Shown here one piece after another: positions 23,970 through 33,606 of a stretch of 64,000 nt of DNA. Both the position numbers and the translations under genes were made by a program. This DNA is from Collinsella sp. BA40. GTDB lineage: Bacteria > Actinomycetota > Coriobacteriia > Coriobacteriales > Coriobacteriaceae. The notes under the pieces are model-generated. The model had not been told where the DNA came from and did no database searches. It worked only from the letters and a program-made list of their open reading frames with translations. The stretch covers positions 122,395 through 186,394 of the forward strand of contig NZ_VOWY01000010.1 in assembly GCF_008014645.1 (NCBI RefSeq). Reading direction: 5' to 3'. Each line of letters opens with the position of its first letter. The stretch's first letter is position 1.

Positions 23970-24890
23970 CTACGAACCACTTCGAGGATGAGCTTGCCGC
24001 ACGGCCGATTTCAGCGATTCGGGCGCTAAGTGCGTGTAAATCTGAGTAGTCGACAAGCTGGCATGTCCTAGCAGCTCCTGAACGGTCCTCAGATCAGCGC
24101 CGCCATCCAAGAGGTCGGTAGCGAAGGTGTGGCGCATCGTATGCGGCGTTACCGAACGACTGACGCCCGCTCGATCTCGAAGAACGGTAAAGCGGTATCG
24201 CAACGATGCGGCGTCCATGATGCGACCGCGATCGGAGATGAACAACGCATGGCGCCCATTAGGCCGAACGGCATCATGATGATCGACAATCAAGCTGGGC
24301 CGAGCATCAAGAGTATAGTTGCGAACGGCATGTTGAGCCCGACGGTGCAGGGGTACGATTCGCTCCTTGGAGCCCTTGCCGAACAAACGGCAAGCGCGCC
24401 CGGCATCCTCGAACGACTCCACGTCAAGGCCTGCGAGCTCGGAGATGCGTGCGCCCGATGCATATAAAAGCTCGAGCATGCACACATCCCTCAATCCTTG
24501 GGCGGTGTCCCGATCGGGGGCTTCAAATAACCGCTCCAACTGAGATCTCGTAGCAACAACGGGAAGGGTTGTCGGAAGTTTCGGCGAAAGCATCAGATCG
24601 ACAGGGTTGCTATCGACAGGGCCCATGCGAACCATCCACCGAAAGAACGATCGAATCGAAGAGAGGTGCGCGGCAACCGTACGCGGCGCATACCCCGCCG
24701 CATGCAGGAACGCTAGATAACGCCGAAGATCCCTGGCAGCGACCTCGGCGACGTCCACATGTTCGCGCGCGCACCACTCCTCAAAGGCGTACAGATGCTG
24801 TCGATACGCCCTGTCGGTCTGAACTGAGCGACCCATGACATCGACAAGGTAGCGGCAGTAATCATCGATATATGCGCGCATCTCAGCCAA
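23970..24890 (-). CDS. xerC: Tyrosine recombinase XerC/XerD type
   Basis: 306-residue site-specific recombinase for resolving chromosome dimers at dif. The N-terminal SAM-like core-binding domain covers about 5-100. The catalytic set is complete: R148, K172, H250, R253, H276 and nucleophile Y285. It follows trmFO closely, part of the common comM-dprA-trmFO-xerC arrangement; nothing suggests a phage integrase. The start is TTG 24890 or ATG 24881; neither has an ideal ribosome site. Confidence 0.93.
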   Translation of the reverse strand: MAEMRAYIDDYCRYLVDVMGRSVQTDRAYRQHLYAFEEWCAREHVDVAEVAARDLRRYLAFLHAAGYAPRTVAAHLSSIRSFFRWMVRMGPVDSNPVDLMLSPKLPTTLPVVATRSQLERLFEAPDRDTAQGLRDVCMLELLYASGARISELAGLDVESFEDAGRACRLFGKGSKERIVPLHRRAQHAVRNYTLDARPSLIVDHHDAVRPNGRHALFISDRGRIMDAASLRYRFTVLRDRAGVSRSVTPHTMRHTFATDLLDGGADLRTVQELLGHASLSTTQIYTHLAPESLKSAVRQAHPRSGS

Positions 24891-24899
24891 CGGGATCGT

Positions 24900-26234
24900 C
24901 TACCTCGCGTCGAGACCAAATAGATCGACGCGCGACGCAATGTACGCCTGAAGATCCCTGCCGCCTCGGTCGGCATACGCCGTATACCGGTCACGCTTGG
25001 AACGGCGCTTTCCATCTTCGAGCGGAGGGATGATCCCAAAATTCACATGCATAGGTTGATAGTCGAGGCACGCGGGATCGGTGGCATAGGACACCAGCGC
25101 ACCGAATACCGACGTATCGGGAAGCGAAACGTGGTCAAGCCCCCGCATATCGGCAAACGTGTTGAGAGCCGCCAGGAGACCGGAGGCGACAGCCTCGGTA
25201 TAGCCTTCCGTTCCCGTAATCTGACCCGCGAGGCGCACGGTTGTACCGGGGACCGCAAATGAACGATCCAAAACATGGGGCGCGTCGACAAAGGTGTTGC
25301 GATGCATGACGCCATACCGGAAAAACTCCGCGTTCTCCAAACCGGGGATCATTCGGAACACGCGCTTCTGCTCACCGAATGTCAGATTCGTTTGAAATCC
25401 AACAAGGTTGTACGCGGTATGCTCGGCGTTTTCGGCGCGAAGCTGCACGGCGGCCCAGGGTCGCTTACCGGTTCGCGGGTCGATAAGACCCACCGGCTTC
25501 ATGGCGCCGAAACGAATGGCATCCTTGCCCGTACGAGCCACCTCCTCGGCGGGCTGACACGCCTGGAACAGGTCGCGTCGCTCGAAATCCTTCAAAATCA
25601 CGCGCTCGGCCCCAACAAGGCCGTCGATGAAGGCATCATACTCCTCCCGGGAGAGCGTGGCGTTCAAGTAGTCGCCAGAACCCTGCTCTTCATAGCGGGA
25701 CTGGGAGAACAGGACATCCATATCAAGGGTGGCTGCATCGACGATGGGAGCCGCCGCATCGTAAAAAGAAAGGGATTCGCCACCTACCAGGCCCAGAACG
25801 GCCTCGCTGAGCGACGGCGAGCACAGGGGGCCCGCAGCAATGACGACACGACCCTCCGGAATAGCGGTGACCTCCTGGCGAATGACCTCGATATTCGATC
25901 GGGATGCTATAGCCTCTTCAACATAACGGGAGAATAGTCCGCGATCGACAGCAAGAGCGCCGCCAGCAGGGACTGCGGCACGATCCGCACAATCCATGAG
26001 GACGGAGCCCATAGCGCGAAGCTCGCGCTTCAGCATTCCGGCGGCGGAATCATAACGGGTTGACTTGAACGAGTTCGAGCATACGAGCTCTGCAAGATGG
26101 TCGCTATGGTGCGCCGGAGACGAGACCAGGGGACGCATCTCATAGAGGCGAACGCGAATTCCCCGGTCGGCAAGCTGCAAGGCGCATTCGCATCCCGCAA
26201 GACCGCCCCCAATAACGATGACACCATCAAACAT
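24900..26234 (-). CDS. trmFO: Methylenetetrahydrofolate-tRNA-(uracil-5-)-methyltransferase TrmFO
   Basis: FAD- and folate-dependent enzyme forming ribothymidine at position 54 of tRNAs. 444 residues. The N-terminal FAD-binding motif GGGLAGCECA, then ELVCSNSFKS, AGPLCSPSLSEA and QFQTNLTFGEQKRVFRMIPGL-like blocks, and a GQITGTEGYTEA motif, are all characteristic. Found between dprA and xerC, the classic position in Gram-positive genomes. Confidence 0.97.
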   Translation of the reverse strand: MFDGVIVIGGGLAGCECALQLADRGIRVRLYEMRPLVSSPAHHSDHLAELVCSNSFKSTRYDSAAGMLKRELRAMGSVLMDCADRAAVPAGGALAVDRGLFSRYVEEAIASRSNIEVIRQEVTAIPEGRVVIAAGPLCSPSLSEAVLGLVGGESLSFYDAAAPIVDAATLDMDVLFSQSRYEEQGSGDYLNATLSREEYDAFIDGLVGAERVILKDFERRDLFQACQPAEEVARTGKDAIRFGAMKPVGLIDPRTGKRPWAAVQLRAENAEHTAYNLVGFQTNLTFGEQKRVFRMIPGLENAEFFRYGVMHRNTFVDAPHVLDRSFAVPGTTVRLAGQITGTEGYTEAVASGLLAALNTFADMRGLDHVSLPDTSVFGALVSYATDPACLDYQPMHVNFGIIPPLEDGKRRSKRDRYTAYADRGGRDLQAYIASRVDLFGLDAR

Positions 26235-26259
26235 CTCGAAACTCCTATCCGCGAAAACC

Positions 26260-27186
26260 CTATGGCCGCTTGTTCCCGAACGAGGTTAACCCATGAAGCA
26301 TACTTTTTGAAGCAGCAAAGCGACCGTCATACAGCCGCTCCACCAATCCGGCAGCTGAAAGCTCGCTCAAACGCATCATGACCGCATGTTCGGATTCACC
26401 TAAACGAGAGGCGAGCTCATCGATTCGCATCGGCTGAGCGACCAAAGACCGCAGCATTTCACGCGATGCTCCGTTCTCGACCACGATCGTCGCAGGAGCA
26501 TCATGACAATACCTCATCGTTCCATATAAGCGAGAGATTGCGACTTCAAGCGATTCCTCATCGACAATGCACGTCGCGCCAACCGTGATCAGATAGTTGG
26601 TACCACGATACTCCGGTGCAAATATCGATCCGGGAACGGCCAGAACCTCTCGACCAAGATCGGAGGCCGTTTCAGCCGTCGAGAACGTCCCTGACGGCAT
26701 ACCCGCCTCGCACACAAGCGTCGCCCTCGACAGCGCGGCAATAATGCGATTCCGTTTCGGAAACGCATATCGTCGCGGAGGCGTGCCCCAGGGTTCAAGG
26801 GAGATGACCGCGCCGCCCCCTTCGATAGTGCGATTGATCAAACTGGCGGAACTCTTTGGGTACACGACATCGGCCCCGCAACCGAGTACGATCACATTCC
26901 GGCCGCCTCGCTGCACCGCACATCGACCGGCCGCTTGGTCGCAGCCCACGGCGCCACCTGAAACAACGGCTATTCCCGACTCCACAGCAATCTTGGCGGC
27001 CAGCTCGGCCACAGCCAATCCATACGGAGTCGCCCGGCGCGATCCGACCACGGCAAGTCCGGACTCCGAAAGAAGATCAGGATCCCCGCGTACGAAGAGG
27101 CGTGGCGGCTCCCCCGGAAGATCGAGAAGCATCGCGGGATAGCGCGAATCCGAAGATTCAAGCACGCAACGAGGCTCACTCGGCAT
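26260..27186 (-). CDS. dprA: DNA processing protein DprA
   Basis: Loads RecA onto incoming single-stranded DNA during natural transformation. The Rossmann-like DprA fold is recognised from VVGSRRATPYG, SGGAVGCDQAA, VLGCGADVVYP and FPKRNRIIAALS. A C-terminal winged helix lies at about 235-295. The start is ATG 27186 with GGGAGG 7 bases upstream; it overlaps the end of comM by 11 bases. 308 residues. Competence genes for DNA uptake are not visible in the window. Confidence 0.96.
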   Translation of the reverse strand: MPSEPRCVLESSDSRYPAMLLDLPGEPPRLFVRGDPDLLSESGLAVVGSRRATPYGLAVAELAAKIAVESGIAVVSGGAVGCDQAAGRCAVQRGGRNVIVLGCGADVVYPKSSASLINRTIEGGGAVISLEPWGTPPRRYAFPKRNRIIAALSRATLVCEAGMPSGTFSTAETASDLGREVLAVPGSIFAPEYRGTNYLITVGATCIVDEESLEVAISRLYGTMRYCHDAPATIVVENGASREMLRSLVAQPMRIDELASRLGESEHAVMMRLSELSAAGLVERLYDGRFAASKSMLHGLTSFGNKRP

Positions 27187-28717
27187 CGCTGCACCTCCCT
27201 CGAAACATCGAAGCTTCAAAGACATGGCTCGGGCCGACCTCGCGGGACTCCTGCATATCCGCTATCGTCCGCGCGATCCGACAAAGCCGGACGATCCCGC
27301 GTCCCGTCAAGTGCCCGCGCTGCGCGATAGCCAGAAGCGTCTCGTAGCCAGCGGAGTCCAGGGCATACGCCCCCGCAACACCTTGCGCTCCATCGATCGC
27401 CCTCATATCGATTCCTCCAACTGCGATGCCATGCTGTAGACGCCACGTGGCAAACGCCCTCCCCTGTTCGACTTCGGATCGAAGGGATGAGGAGCTCGCG
27501 CCCGCTCCGCCCTCCAACAACAGGTCGGGGTCGGGGCGAGCGACATCGATGCGCATGTCGATTCGGTCGGCAAGGGGTCCCGCGAGTTTCGCCTGATAAC
27601 GCGCAACGGCATACGGAGGACACGCGCAACTTACATCGCGGTCCCCGAGATATCCGCATGGACACGGATTGCTCGCCACCAGCAACTGGAAATGAGCCGG
27701 GAACACATACGCGCCATCCGCACGAACGATGCGGACCGCCTTGCTCTCAAGTGGTTGACGTAATAGCTGCAACACACTCGAGGGAAACTCCGCCAGCTCA
27801 TCCAAGAACAGCACGCCGCCGTGCGCCAAGCTAATCTCACCAGGACGTACGGGTCGGCCCCCACCTACCAACCCCGCAGCAGAAATACTATGGTGCGGAC
27901 ATCGAAACGGCCTGCCCGAGGCGAGCAAGGATTCCACGCTCTCCCCTGCAACCGAATGGATGCACAGCGCTTCCTGCAACTCCACCTCGTCGATGGGCGG
28001 CAAGATCGTTCCCATGCGCTCGGCAAGCATCGTCTTACCGGACCCCGGAGGACCGACCATCATCAGGCCCAAGCCCCCTGTCGCAGCGATCGCCAGCGCC
28101 CGCTTTGCGAGCTCTTGGCCCTTAACGTCTGCGTAATCCAGAGACGATCCGACGGTACCAGATAGAATAGCGGGAGCATCAACGGCATCAAGAGCGCTCG
28201 AAAGGCCAGCGCGCAACGACGAAAGATCCCGGAGGCAATACATATCGACACCTGGCAGCGCAACTGGACAATCGCCATGTGCCGAGACAAGCCGAAGGCC
28301 GCAATCACGAGCAAGCATCGCATAGGCAACCTCGCCGCGAACCGGCATCACGTACCCATCGAGGGAGAGTTCCCCCACGAACAAACAGGAATCAAGACCC
28401 TCGACTGGAATCTGCCCTGAGAGAGCCAATATCGAGATGGAGATGGCCAAATCAAGTCCCGAGCCCGTCTTGCGCATATCGGCGGGCGCGAGATTCACAA
28501 TGATGCTTTTACGGGGAACATCATATCCGCTCCCCCGCAGCGCACATCGAATGCGCGCGGGAGCCTCGTTGACGGCCGCATCTGCCATCCCCACCAAGGT
28601 GATACCGGGAATACCGCCGGTAAACGAGACCTCGACGGTAACGGGCTGCGCTTCCACCCCGCGAATACATGCAGCATGTACGGAGAACGTGTGCATCGCG
28701 GCACCCGACCCGGTCAT
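27176..28717 (-). CDS. comM: ComM/YifB family Mg-chelatase-like AAA ATPase
   Basis: Hexameric helicase-like ATPase promoting branch migration during natural transformation. 513 residues. N-terminal Lon-like fold (VEVSFTGGIPGITLVGMADAAVNE), Walker A GPPGSGKT, PHHSISAAGLVGGG, Walker B LFLDELAEF and a C-terminal Mg-chelatase domain. A four-cysteine insertion (CPCGYLGD...CACPPY) is typical. The GTG/ATG start at 28717 overlaps the yraN stop as ATGA. Confidence 0.96.
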   Translation of the reverse strand: MTGSGAAMHTFSVHAACIRGVEAQPVTVEVSFTGGIPGITLVGMADAAVNEAPARIRCALRGSGYDVPRKSIIVNLAPADMRKTGSGLDLAISISILALSGQIPVEGLDSCLFVGELSLDGYVMPVRGEVAYAMLARDCGLRLVSAHGDCPVALPGVDMYCLRDLSSLRAGLSSALDAVDAPAILSGTVGSSLDYADVKGQELAKRALAIAATGGLGLMMVGPPGSGKTMLAERMGTILPPIDEVELQEALCIHSVAGESVESLLASGRPFRCPHHSISAAGLVGGGRPVRPGEISLAHGGVLFLDELAEFPSSVLQLLRQPLESKAVRIVRADGAYVFPAHFQLLVASNPCPCGYLGDRDVSCACPPYAVARYQAKLAGPLADRIDMRIDVARPDPDLLLEGGAGASSSSLRSEVEQGRAFATWRLQHGIAVGGIDMRAIDGAQGVAGAYALDSAGYETLLAIAQRGHLTGRGIVRLCRIARTIADMQESREVGPSHVFEASMFRGRCSDAE

Positions 28718-29202
28718 AGGTCCGCGTCCCAGTCGAAAGCCCCCAAGATATGCTGGATTCCCGCAGTACGCCCATCATGGATGCAAACGCCCACCACATC
28801 GAATCGTATGGTCTGCACGGGATAATGCTCCATCACATAGCATGCAGCGATTCTGCGGTATCGCCGGCGCTTCTTCTTGTTGACGGCCTCCTCGGGATAG
28901 AGCTCCAAAGAGGTCGCGGCCTTGCGCCTCGTCTTAACCTCAACCAGGACGATAGAATCATCGGCCTCGTCATACGCGACAATATCGGCCTCGCCCTCAC
29001 GGCAGCGATAGTTTCTCTCAATGATGTGGTACCCGCGCTCTTCAAGGTAGAAGCAGGCTAACGACTCACCGAGCCGCCCAAGCTCTTTCGAGGAAAGTCC
29101 CTCGACCGTAGCATCATCGCGCAACACGGCCGGACGACGTCCCGCCGAACCATCGGGGCTCGAATCGCACCGAACCCCATCCGAACACGCCCTTCGATCC
29201 AT
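28714..29202 (-). CDS. yraN: YraN family (UPF0102) nuclease-like protein
   Basis: Restriction-endonuclease-fold protein of unknown role, normally beside comM and rnhB as here. The core is GRLGESLACFYLEERGYHIIERNYRC, EADIVAYDEADDSIVLVEVKTR and a Lys/Arg-rich KKKRRRYRR. The catalytic-like E...D...ExK set is preserved. An N-terminal region of about 35 residues is poorly conserved. The open frame reaches 29238; ATG 29202 has AGGAG 9 bases upstream and is preferred (162 residues), with ATG 29208 as an alternative. Confidence 0.9.
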   Translation of the reverse strand: MDRRACSDGVRCDSSPDGSAGRRPAVLRDDATVEGLSSKELGRLGESLACFYLEERGYHIIERNYRCREGEADIVAYDEADDSIVLVEVKTRRKAATSLELYPEEAVNKKKRRRYRRIAACYVMEHYPVQTIRFDVVGVCIHDGRTAGIQHILGAFDWDADL

Positions 29203-29275
29203 AACCATCAGCTCCTCTCGCGCTCGCAAGCGAAGCATCGCATGTCATCTGGAAGGTAAAATTGAATCAACTAAC

Positions 29276-29312
29276 AAAAAGGCGCGATCGACTCTACAAA
29301 ATCGACCGCACC
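29276..29312 (-). terminator. Rho-independent terminator after rnhB
   Basis: On the minus strand an 11-pair stem with two G-U pairs (GGTGCGGTCGA with TCGATCGCGCC) is followed by TTTTT. It separates rplS-rnhB from yraN. Confidence 0.75.
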
Positions 29313-29366
29313 CGTTAACACCCAAGGCAGTGGAGGTGCGCACACGGTGAACCCGCCATCAAATCA

Positions 29367-30155
29367 TCAAAAGAGAGAGTCGGTATGCAGGAAGTTTCCA
29401 CAAAAGCTAACGCGGTGAACAGGGCTAAGACCGTGCTCGCGGATGGCGTTGATATGCTCGGCCGAAGCATACCCCTTTGATTGGGCGAAGTGATAGCCGG
29501 GATATTCGGCATCGAGCTCAACCATCAACTCATCCCTCGTGACCTTGGCAACGATCGAAGCGGCGGCGATACAGGCAACCGTGGCATCCCCGTGCACCAC
29601 ATCACGTTCGTTCGCCACGGCACCTAGGGGATTTCCATCCATCAAAACGCAATCGGGTTCCACTCCAGCATCGGCGACGGCGCCCGCCACCGCTTCGCGA
29701 AGCGCACGCGCCATGCCGATCTCGTCGATGCGCTCGGGGGCGACATGATACACGCCGATAGCACGAGCGACCTCGGAGATCTGCGCGGCAAGCAGTTCGC
29801 GCTTGGCAGGGCTGAGCTGCTTGGAATCGTTAAGGCCCCAAATAATGGGATCATCGGGCAGCTGAACGGCGCACACGGTCAAGGGCCCGGCGACCGAACC
29901 CCGGCCCACCTCATCCACGCCAAGTACAACGCCCTCCCCGCCAAGCTCGGCCATAGCGCTATAGAGCAAGCGGACGCGCTCGTGCTCGGCGCATTCGCGC
30001 TCATAACGACGAGACGCGCGCTCGCACGCCTTCCTGACCTGCTGGCGCGGATCCTCCGCATAGCGCTGGACAAGTCCCGGCACCTGATCGAACGAAGCGC
30101 TCGCCAGCTCGGCGGCAACCTGCGCCGCCGGCGCAGAGCTCGTCATATTGGCCAT
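29367..30155 (-). CDS. rnhB: Ribonuclease HII
   Basis: Removes ribonucleotides misincorporated in DNA. The motif GVDEVGRGSVAGP carries the first acidic residues, then NDSKQLSPAKRE, MDGNPLGA and SIVAKVTRD. The N-terminal 75 residues form an extra helical segment seen in Gram-positive RnhB. ATG 30155 has AGAGG 8 bases upstream; the open frame reaches 30179. 262 residues. It lies downstream of rplS. Confidence 0.95.
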   Translation of the reverse strand: MANMTSSAPAAQVAAELASASFDQVPGLVQRYAEDPRQQVRKACERASRRYERECAEHERVRLLYSAMAELGGEGVVLGVDEVGRGSVAGPLTVCAVQLPDDPIIWGLNDSKQLSPAKRELLAAQISEVARAIGVYHVAPERIDEIGMARALREAVAGAVADAGVEPDCVLMDGNPLGAVANERDVVHGDATVACIAAASIVAKVTRDELMVELDAEYPGYHFAQSKGYASAEHINAIREHGLSPVHRVSFCGNFLHTDSLF

Positions 30156-30192
30156 GAATGCAACCTCTTCAGAATTCAACGGATCTTACGTA

Positions 30193-30226
30193 TAAAAAGA
30201 GCCGCCTCGTAGGAGACGGCTCCAAA
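30193..30226 (-). terminator. Rho-independent terminator after rplS
   Basis: On the minus strand GAGCCGTCTCC pairs with GAGGCGGCTC around TAC and is followed by TTTTTAT. Confidence 0.92.
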
Positions 30227-30242
30227 GCACATGATATAAATC

Positions 30243-30584
30243 TTAGCGCTTCTCGGGGATGCGAGCGGCCTTGCCGATCTTGTCACGCAGGTAGTACAGC
30301 TTAGCGCGACGAACACGACCGTGGCGAACAACCTCGAGCTTGGCGATCTTCGGGCTGTGAAGCGGGAAGGTACGCTCGACACCGATACCGAAGGAGATCT
30401 TGCGGACGGTGAAGGTCTCACGGGAGGAGCCGCCGCTCATGCGGATGACGTCGCCCTGGAAGACCTGGATGCGCTCGCGGTCGCCTTCCTTAATACGGTA
30501 GTGAACCTTGACGTTGTCGCCGACGCGGACCTGAGGAATGTCCTCACGGATCTGCTGACGCTCGATTGCGCGAATGTAATCCAT
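30243..30584 (-). CDS. rplS: 50S ribosomal protein L19
   Basis: 113 residues with the whole L19 core: [46 protein letters not shown] and [20 protein letters not shown] 30584 is preceded by AAAGGAG at 5 bases. It has its own promoter and terminator and so forms a monocistron. Confidence 0.98.
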   Translation of the reverse strand: MDYIRAIERQQIREDIPQVRVGDNVKVHYRIKEGDRERIQVFQGDVIRMSGGSSRETFTVRKISFGIGVERTFPLHSPKIAKLEVVRHGRVRRAKLYYLRDKIGKAARIPEKR

Positions 30585-30651
30585 TCTCGCTCCTTTACTG
30601 TTCTAGAGGTGCCGCACGCGTACGCCGACACATAGGTTTACAAACTTCTTT

Positions 30652-30679
30652 ATTGTACACGACATAACTGGGAAAGCAA
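30652..30679 (-). promoter_or_regulatory. Promoter of rplS
   Basis: On the minus strand -35 TTGCTT (30674-30679), a 16-base spacer and -10 TACAAT (30652-30657), with a leader of about 60 bases. Confidence 0.75.
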
Positions 30680-30860
30680 GGACAATTACAACCAATTCAC
30701 GACTCGAGCGAAGAAGCTGGTCAACCGCTTGTCGGATGGATCGATCCACCGCTGGTCGCGCGAATGTTTCATGCAAATCATACGTATCAACATAATGTTC
30801 CGTATTTGGGGAAGAGTGAGTTAGGCCAACCAAGCAATACCGGAAAGGAACGGCACATCA

Positions 30861-31421
30861 ATGGCACGAGCAGATTCCGTAGCAGACATCAAGCGTCAGA
30901 GCATACCGGGCAAAGCAGCCCTCATAGCGTCGCTGCTCTTTCCGCTCGTAGGCGTAGCCTGCCTTGCCGCACCCGACGCCATCATGGGCAGCCTCCCCTA
31001 TATCCTGGGCTGTTTGATGCTGTTGGTGGGCGCAGCGGATCTTGCCACGGATTTCCTTGACGACGAGAAGGAGACGGGCAGCATCAGCCAGGGGTCGGAC
31101 ATCGTCATGATCGTCGTCGGCGCAACGCTGCTGTTCCAAGGAACTGCCCTTTTACATCTCGTCGGCGTTACCTGGGGCTTTATCGGCTTAAGCAAAGCGG
31201 CGGCGGAGCTCGACGAAGCGCTGCACGCACGCCGCGCCAAGAAACCCTACGTCCTCGTCACCCTATCGGGCATCATCGAGATGGTGCTTGGCACCCTGCT
31301 CATCACGAGCCCCCTGGCAAACATCGAGCACCATGTGCTGCTGCTCGGCATCGAACTCATCCTGCACCCGTTTGCCGTTCACTCCGATAACGGAAAGACC
31401 CACCTCTCCGCCGAAGCGTAG
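30861..31421 (+). CDS. DUF308 / HdeD-like membrane protein
   Basis: 186 residues with about six hydrophobic segments in paired hairpins (LIASLLFPLVGVACL, LPYILGCLMLLVGA, IVMIVVGATLLF and others), the pattern of the HdeD/DUF308 family. Some members are linked to acid stress, but the function here is unknown. It is one of few plus-strand genes, a monocistron facing away from rplS and converging with glyS. A ribosome site GGAAAGGAA lies about 11 bases before the ATG. Confidence 0.8.
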   Translation: MARADSVADIKRQSIPGKAALIASLLFPLVGVACLAAPDAIMGSLPYILGCLMLLVGAADLATDFLDDEKETGSISQGSDIVMIVVGATLLFQGTALLHLVGVTWGFIGLSKAAAELDEALHARRAKKPYVLVTLSGIIEMVLGTLLITSPLANIEHHVLLLGIELILHPFAVHSDNGKTHLSAEA

Positions 31422-31448
31422 ACATCACGCCTCCGCAGGACAACGAAG

Positions 31449-31486
31449 CCGGCCCTCCTGCCCGAACGGACAGGAGGGCCGGTCTT
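31449..31486. terminator. Bidirectional terminator between DUF308 gene and glyS
   Basis: A perfect 12-pair GC stem (CCGGCCCTCCTG and its complement) lies between converging genes. T-runs are short on both sides (TCTTT on the plus side), so efficiency is uncertain. Confidence 0.7.
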
Positions 31487-31510
31487 TACGCAGTCCCATA
31501 CGGGCACAGA

Positions 31511-33604
31511 CTACTTGGCAAGCTGGCTCACATCGGCGATACCGGAGAATACCGACTCGAAGCGGTTGAGAAGACGCAACCTGTTGACGCGCAGCGACTC
31601 GTCCTCATCCATGACCATGACCTCGTCGAAGAAGCGATCGATAGGCTGGCGCAGGGAGCCAAGGGCACTCACCACATCGAGATAACGCTTCTCGCGAGCC
31701 GCTTCGGCAATGGCCGCGGAAGCATCATCGATTGCGGAAAGCAAGGCGGCTTCGGCATCGATGAACAGCGCGGCGTCGACGTCGAAGCCGAGCGAGGCAT
31801 CGGCAAGATGGGAGGCGCGGGCGTACGCGACGGCAAGGTTCTCGAACGTCTCGGGATCATCGGCGCGAGCCGATTGCAACACGGAACAGAGCTCGAAGAA
31901 GTCGGCGGGAACGGTGATATCGCCCGCAGAGACGGCCGCGACGACGTCGCCGGCGATGCCGTTATCGCGAGCGAGCTGCTCCATACGACCCTTGATAAAC
32001 GAGCAGCAGGCATCCTTCACGGAGCACTTGTCAAACGCAAGACCCTGCTCGAGATACAAATCAAGCGCAGCGTCAACGATGGGCTCGTAACCACAGGACA
32101 GGCGACGAGACAGCATGTTGATCACACCGATCGCCGCGCGTCGAAGCGCGAACGGATCCTTGGAACCGGTGGGCGGCTCGTCGATGGCGAACATGCCGGC
32201 GATGGTATCGACCTTATCGGCAACGGCCACGATGCAGCCGGCGATACCCTCGGGCAGCTCGTCTCCCGCGAAGCGCGGGCGGTAATGATCGCGGATAGCC
32301 GCGGCGACCTCGGGGGCCTCGCCGGCGGCCAAGGCGTAGTAGCCACCCATAACGCCCTGCTGGCTGGTGAACTCGACGACCGCGGAGGATACGAGATCGG
32401 CCTTAGCGAGGTGCGCGGCTCGCTGGGCATCGGATGCGGAAGACGCGCCGACATGGGCCGCCTGGGCAATAGCGAGCGCCAGGTCCTCCATGCGCTCGGA
32501 CTTCTGGAGAACGGTGCCGAGCTTCTTCTGGAAACCGACGGTTGCCAGACGCGAGCGGAACTCCTCGAGGGAGACCTTAAGGTCCTCGTCGTAGAAGAAC
32601 TTAGCATCGTAAAGACGCGCGCGAACCACGCGCTCGTTGCCGTCGATGATGGCGTCCGCGCACTCGGGACGGCCGTTTGATACCACGACGAACTCGGGAG
32701 TCAGGGCGCCCTCAGCGTCGTAGATGGGGAAATACCGCTGATTGGACAGCATAGATTCGCAAATGATCTCGTGCGGGACCTGCAGGAACTCGTCGTCGAA
32801 ACAGCCGATGAGCACCGTAGGCCACTCGCAGAGGTTGACGACCTCGTCGAACACGGAGCGCGGCCGCTCGACGCGAACGTTGCACTCGGCTTCGATTCGC
32901 TCGATCTGAGCGTTGATGAGGTTCTTGCGGTCCTCGTCGGGCATCACGAAAGCGCGGCCGAGCGCATCGCGGTAATCGGCCAGGGAAGCACTTGCGACCT
33001 CGTGGTCACCGGGAGCGAGCACGCGGTGACCACGAGTGGTTCGACCGCTCGCGACGCCTGCGAACGCCACGGGCACCACGTCGCCGCCGAACAGGACGCA
33101 CAGCCAACGAACCGGTCGAACGAAGCTCTCATGCGTCGCGCCCCAGCGCTGCGAACGGTAGTTGGGCCACTGCAGGCCCGTAAGGACAGACGAGCACAGG
33201 TCGGCGAGGATGGGCTCGGCGGGAATCGAGTCGATGCTCTTCTCGGCGAAAACGTACTCGCGACCATCGGTATCCTCGCGGCGAACGAGCTCGGCTGCGC
33301 TGACGCCGCACTTACGCGCGAAGCCCTCGGCAGCCTTGGTGGGAACGCCGTCGGCATCGAACGCTATCGCCGCGGCGGGACCGCGCTTAACCTCGTGCAC
33401 CTCTTCGGTTGCCGAGGCGACATCGGCAACATGGACGCACAGACGACGCGGAGACGTGAGGACGGTGACGGCGCCATGGGAGAGGCCGGAACGGTCCAGG
33501 GCCTCGGGAACCATCTTGCCAAGCTGGGAAGCAGCGTTGTTCAACGGAGCCGAGGGCATCTCCTCGGTTCCGATCTCAAAAAGGAAGTCACGAACATCAG
33601 CCAT
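31511..33604 (-). CDS. glyS: Glycyl-tRNA synthetase beta subunit
   Basis: 697 residues. Begins with RDFLFEIGTEEMPSAPL, the signature of the beta subunit of the alpha2beta2 enzyme. An HD-like core (DFVFAL-type segments) and a C-terminal DALR-like anticodon-binding region with FDEVMVMDEDESLRVNRLRLL follow. It starts 2 bases after glyQ. Family length is about 690. Confidence 0.97.
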   Translation of the reverse strand: MADVRDFLFEIGTEEMPSAPLNNAASQLGKMVPEALDRSGLSHGAVTVLTSPRRLCVHVADVASATEEVHEVKRGPAAAIAFDADGVPTKAAEGFARKCGVSAAELVRREDTDGREYVFAEKSIDSIPAEPILADLCSSVLTGLQWPNYRSQRWGATHESFVRPVRWLCVLFGGDVVPVAFAGVASGRTTRGHRVLAPGDHEVASASLADYRDALGRAFVMPDEDRKNLINAQIERIEAECNVRVERPRSVFDEVVNLCEWPTVLIGCFDDEFLQVPHEIICESMLSNQRYFPIYDAEGALTPEFVVVSNGRPECADAIIDGNERVVRARLYDAKFFYDEDLKVSLEEFRSRLATVGFQKKLGTVLQKSERMEDLALAIAQAAHVGASSASDAQRAAHLAKADLVSSAVVEFTSQQGVMGGYYALAAGEAPEVAAAIRDHYRPRFAGDELPEGIAGCIVAVADKVDTIAGMFAIDEPPTGSKDPFALRRAAIGVINMLSRRLSCGYEPIVDAALDLYLEQGLAFDKCSVKDACCSFIKGRMEQLARDNGIAGDVVAAVSAGDITVPADFFELCSVLQSARADDPETFENLAVAYARASHLADASLGFDVDAALFIDAEAALLSAIDDASAAIAEAAREKRYLDVVSALGSLRQPIDRFFDEVMVMDEDESLRVNRLRLLNRFESVFSGIADVSQLAK

Positions 33605-33606
33605 CG

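Noticed and set aside
23970..24890. Tyrosine recombinase as integrase of the prophage relic
   Set aside because: It lies 11 kb away within the conserved comM-dprA-trmFO-xerC housekeeping string and has typical XerC/D length and motifs.
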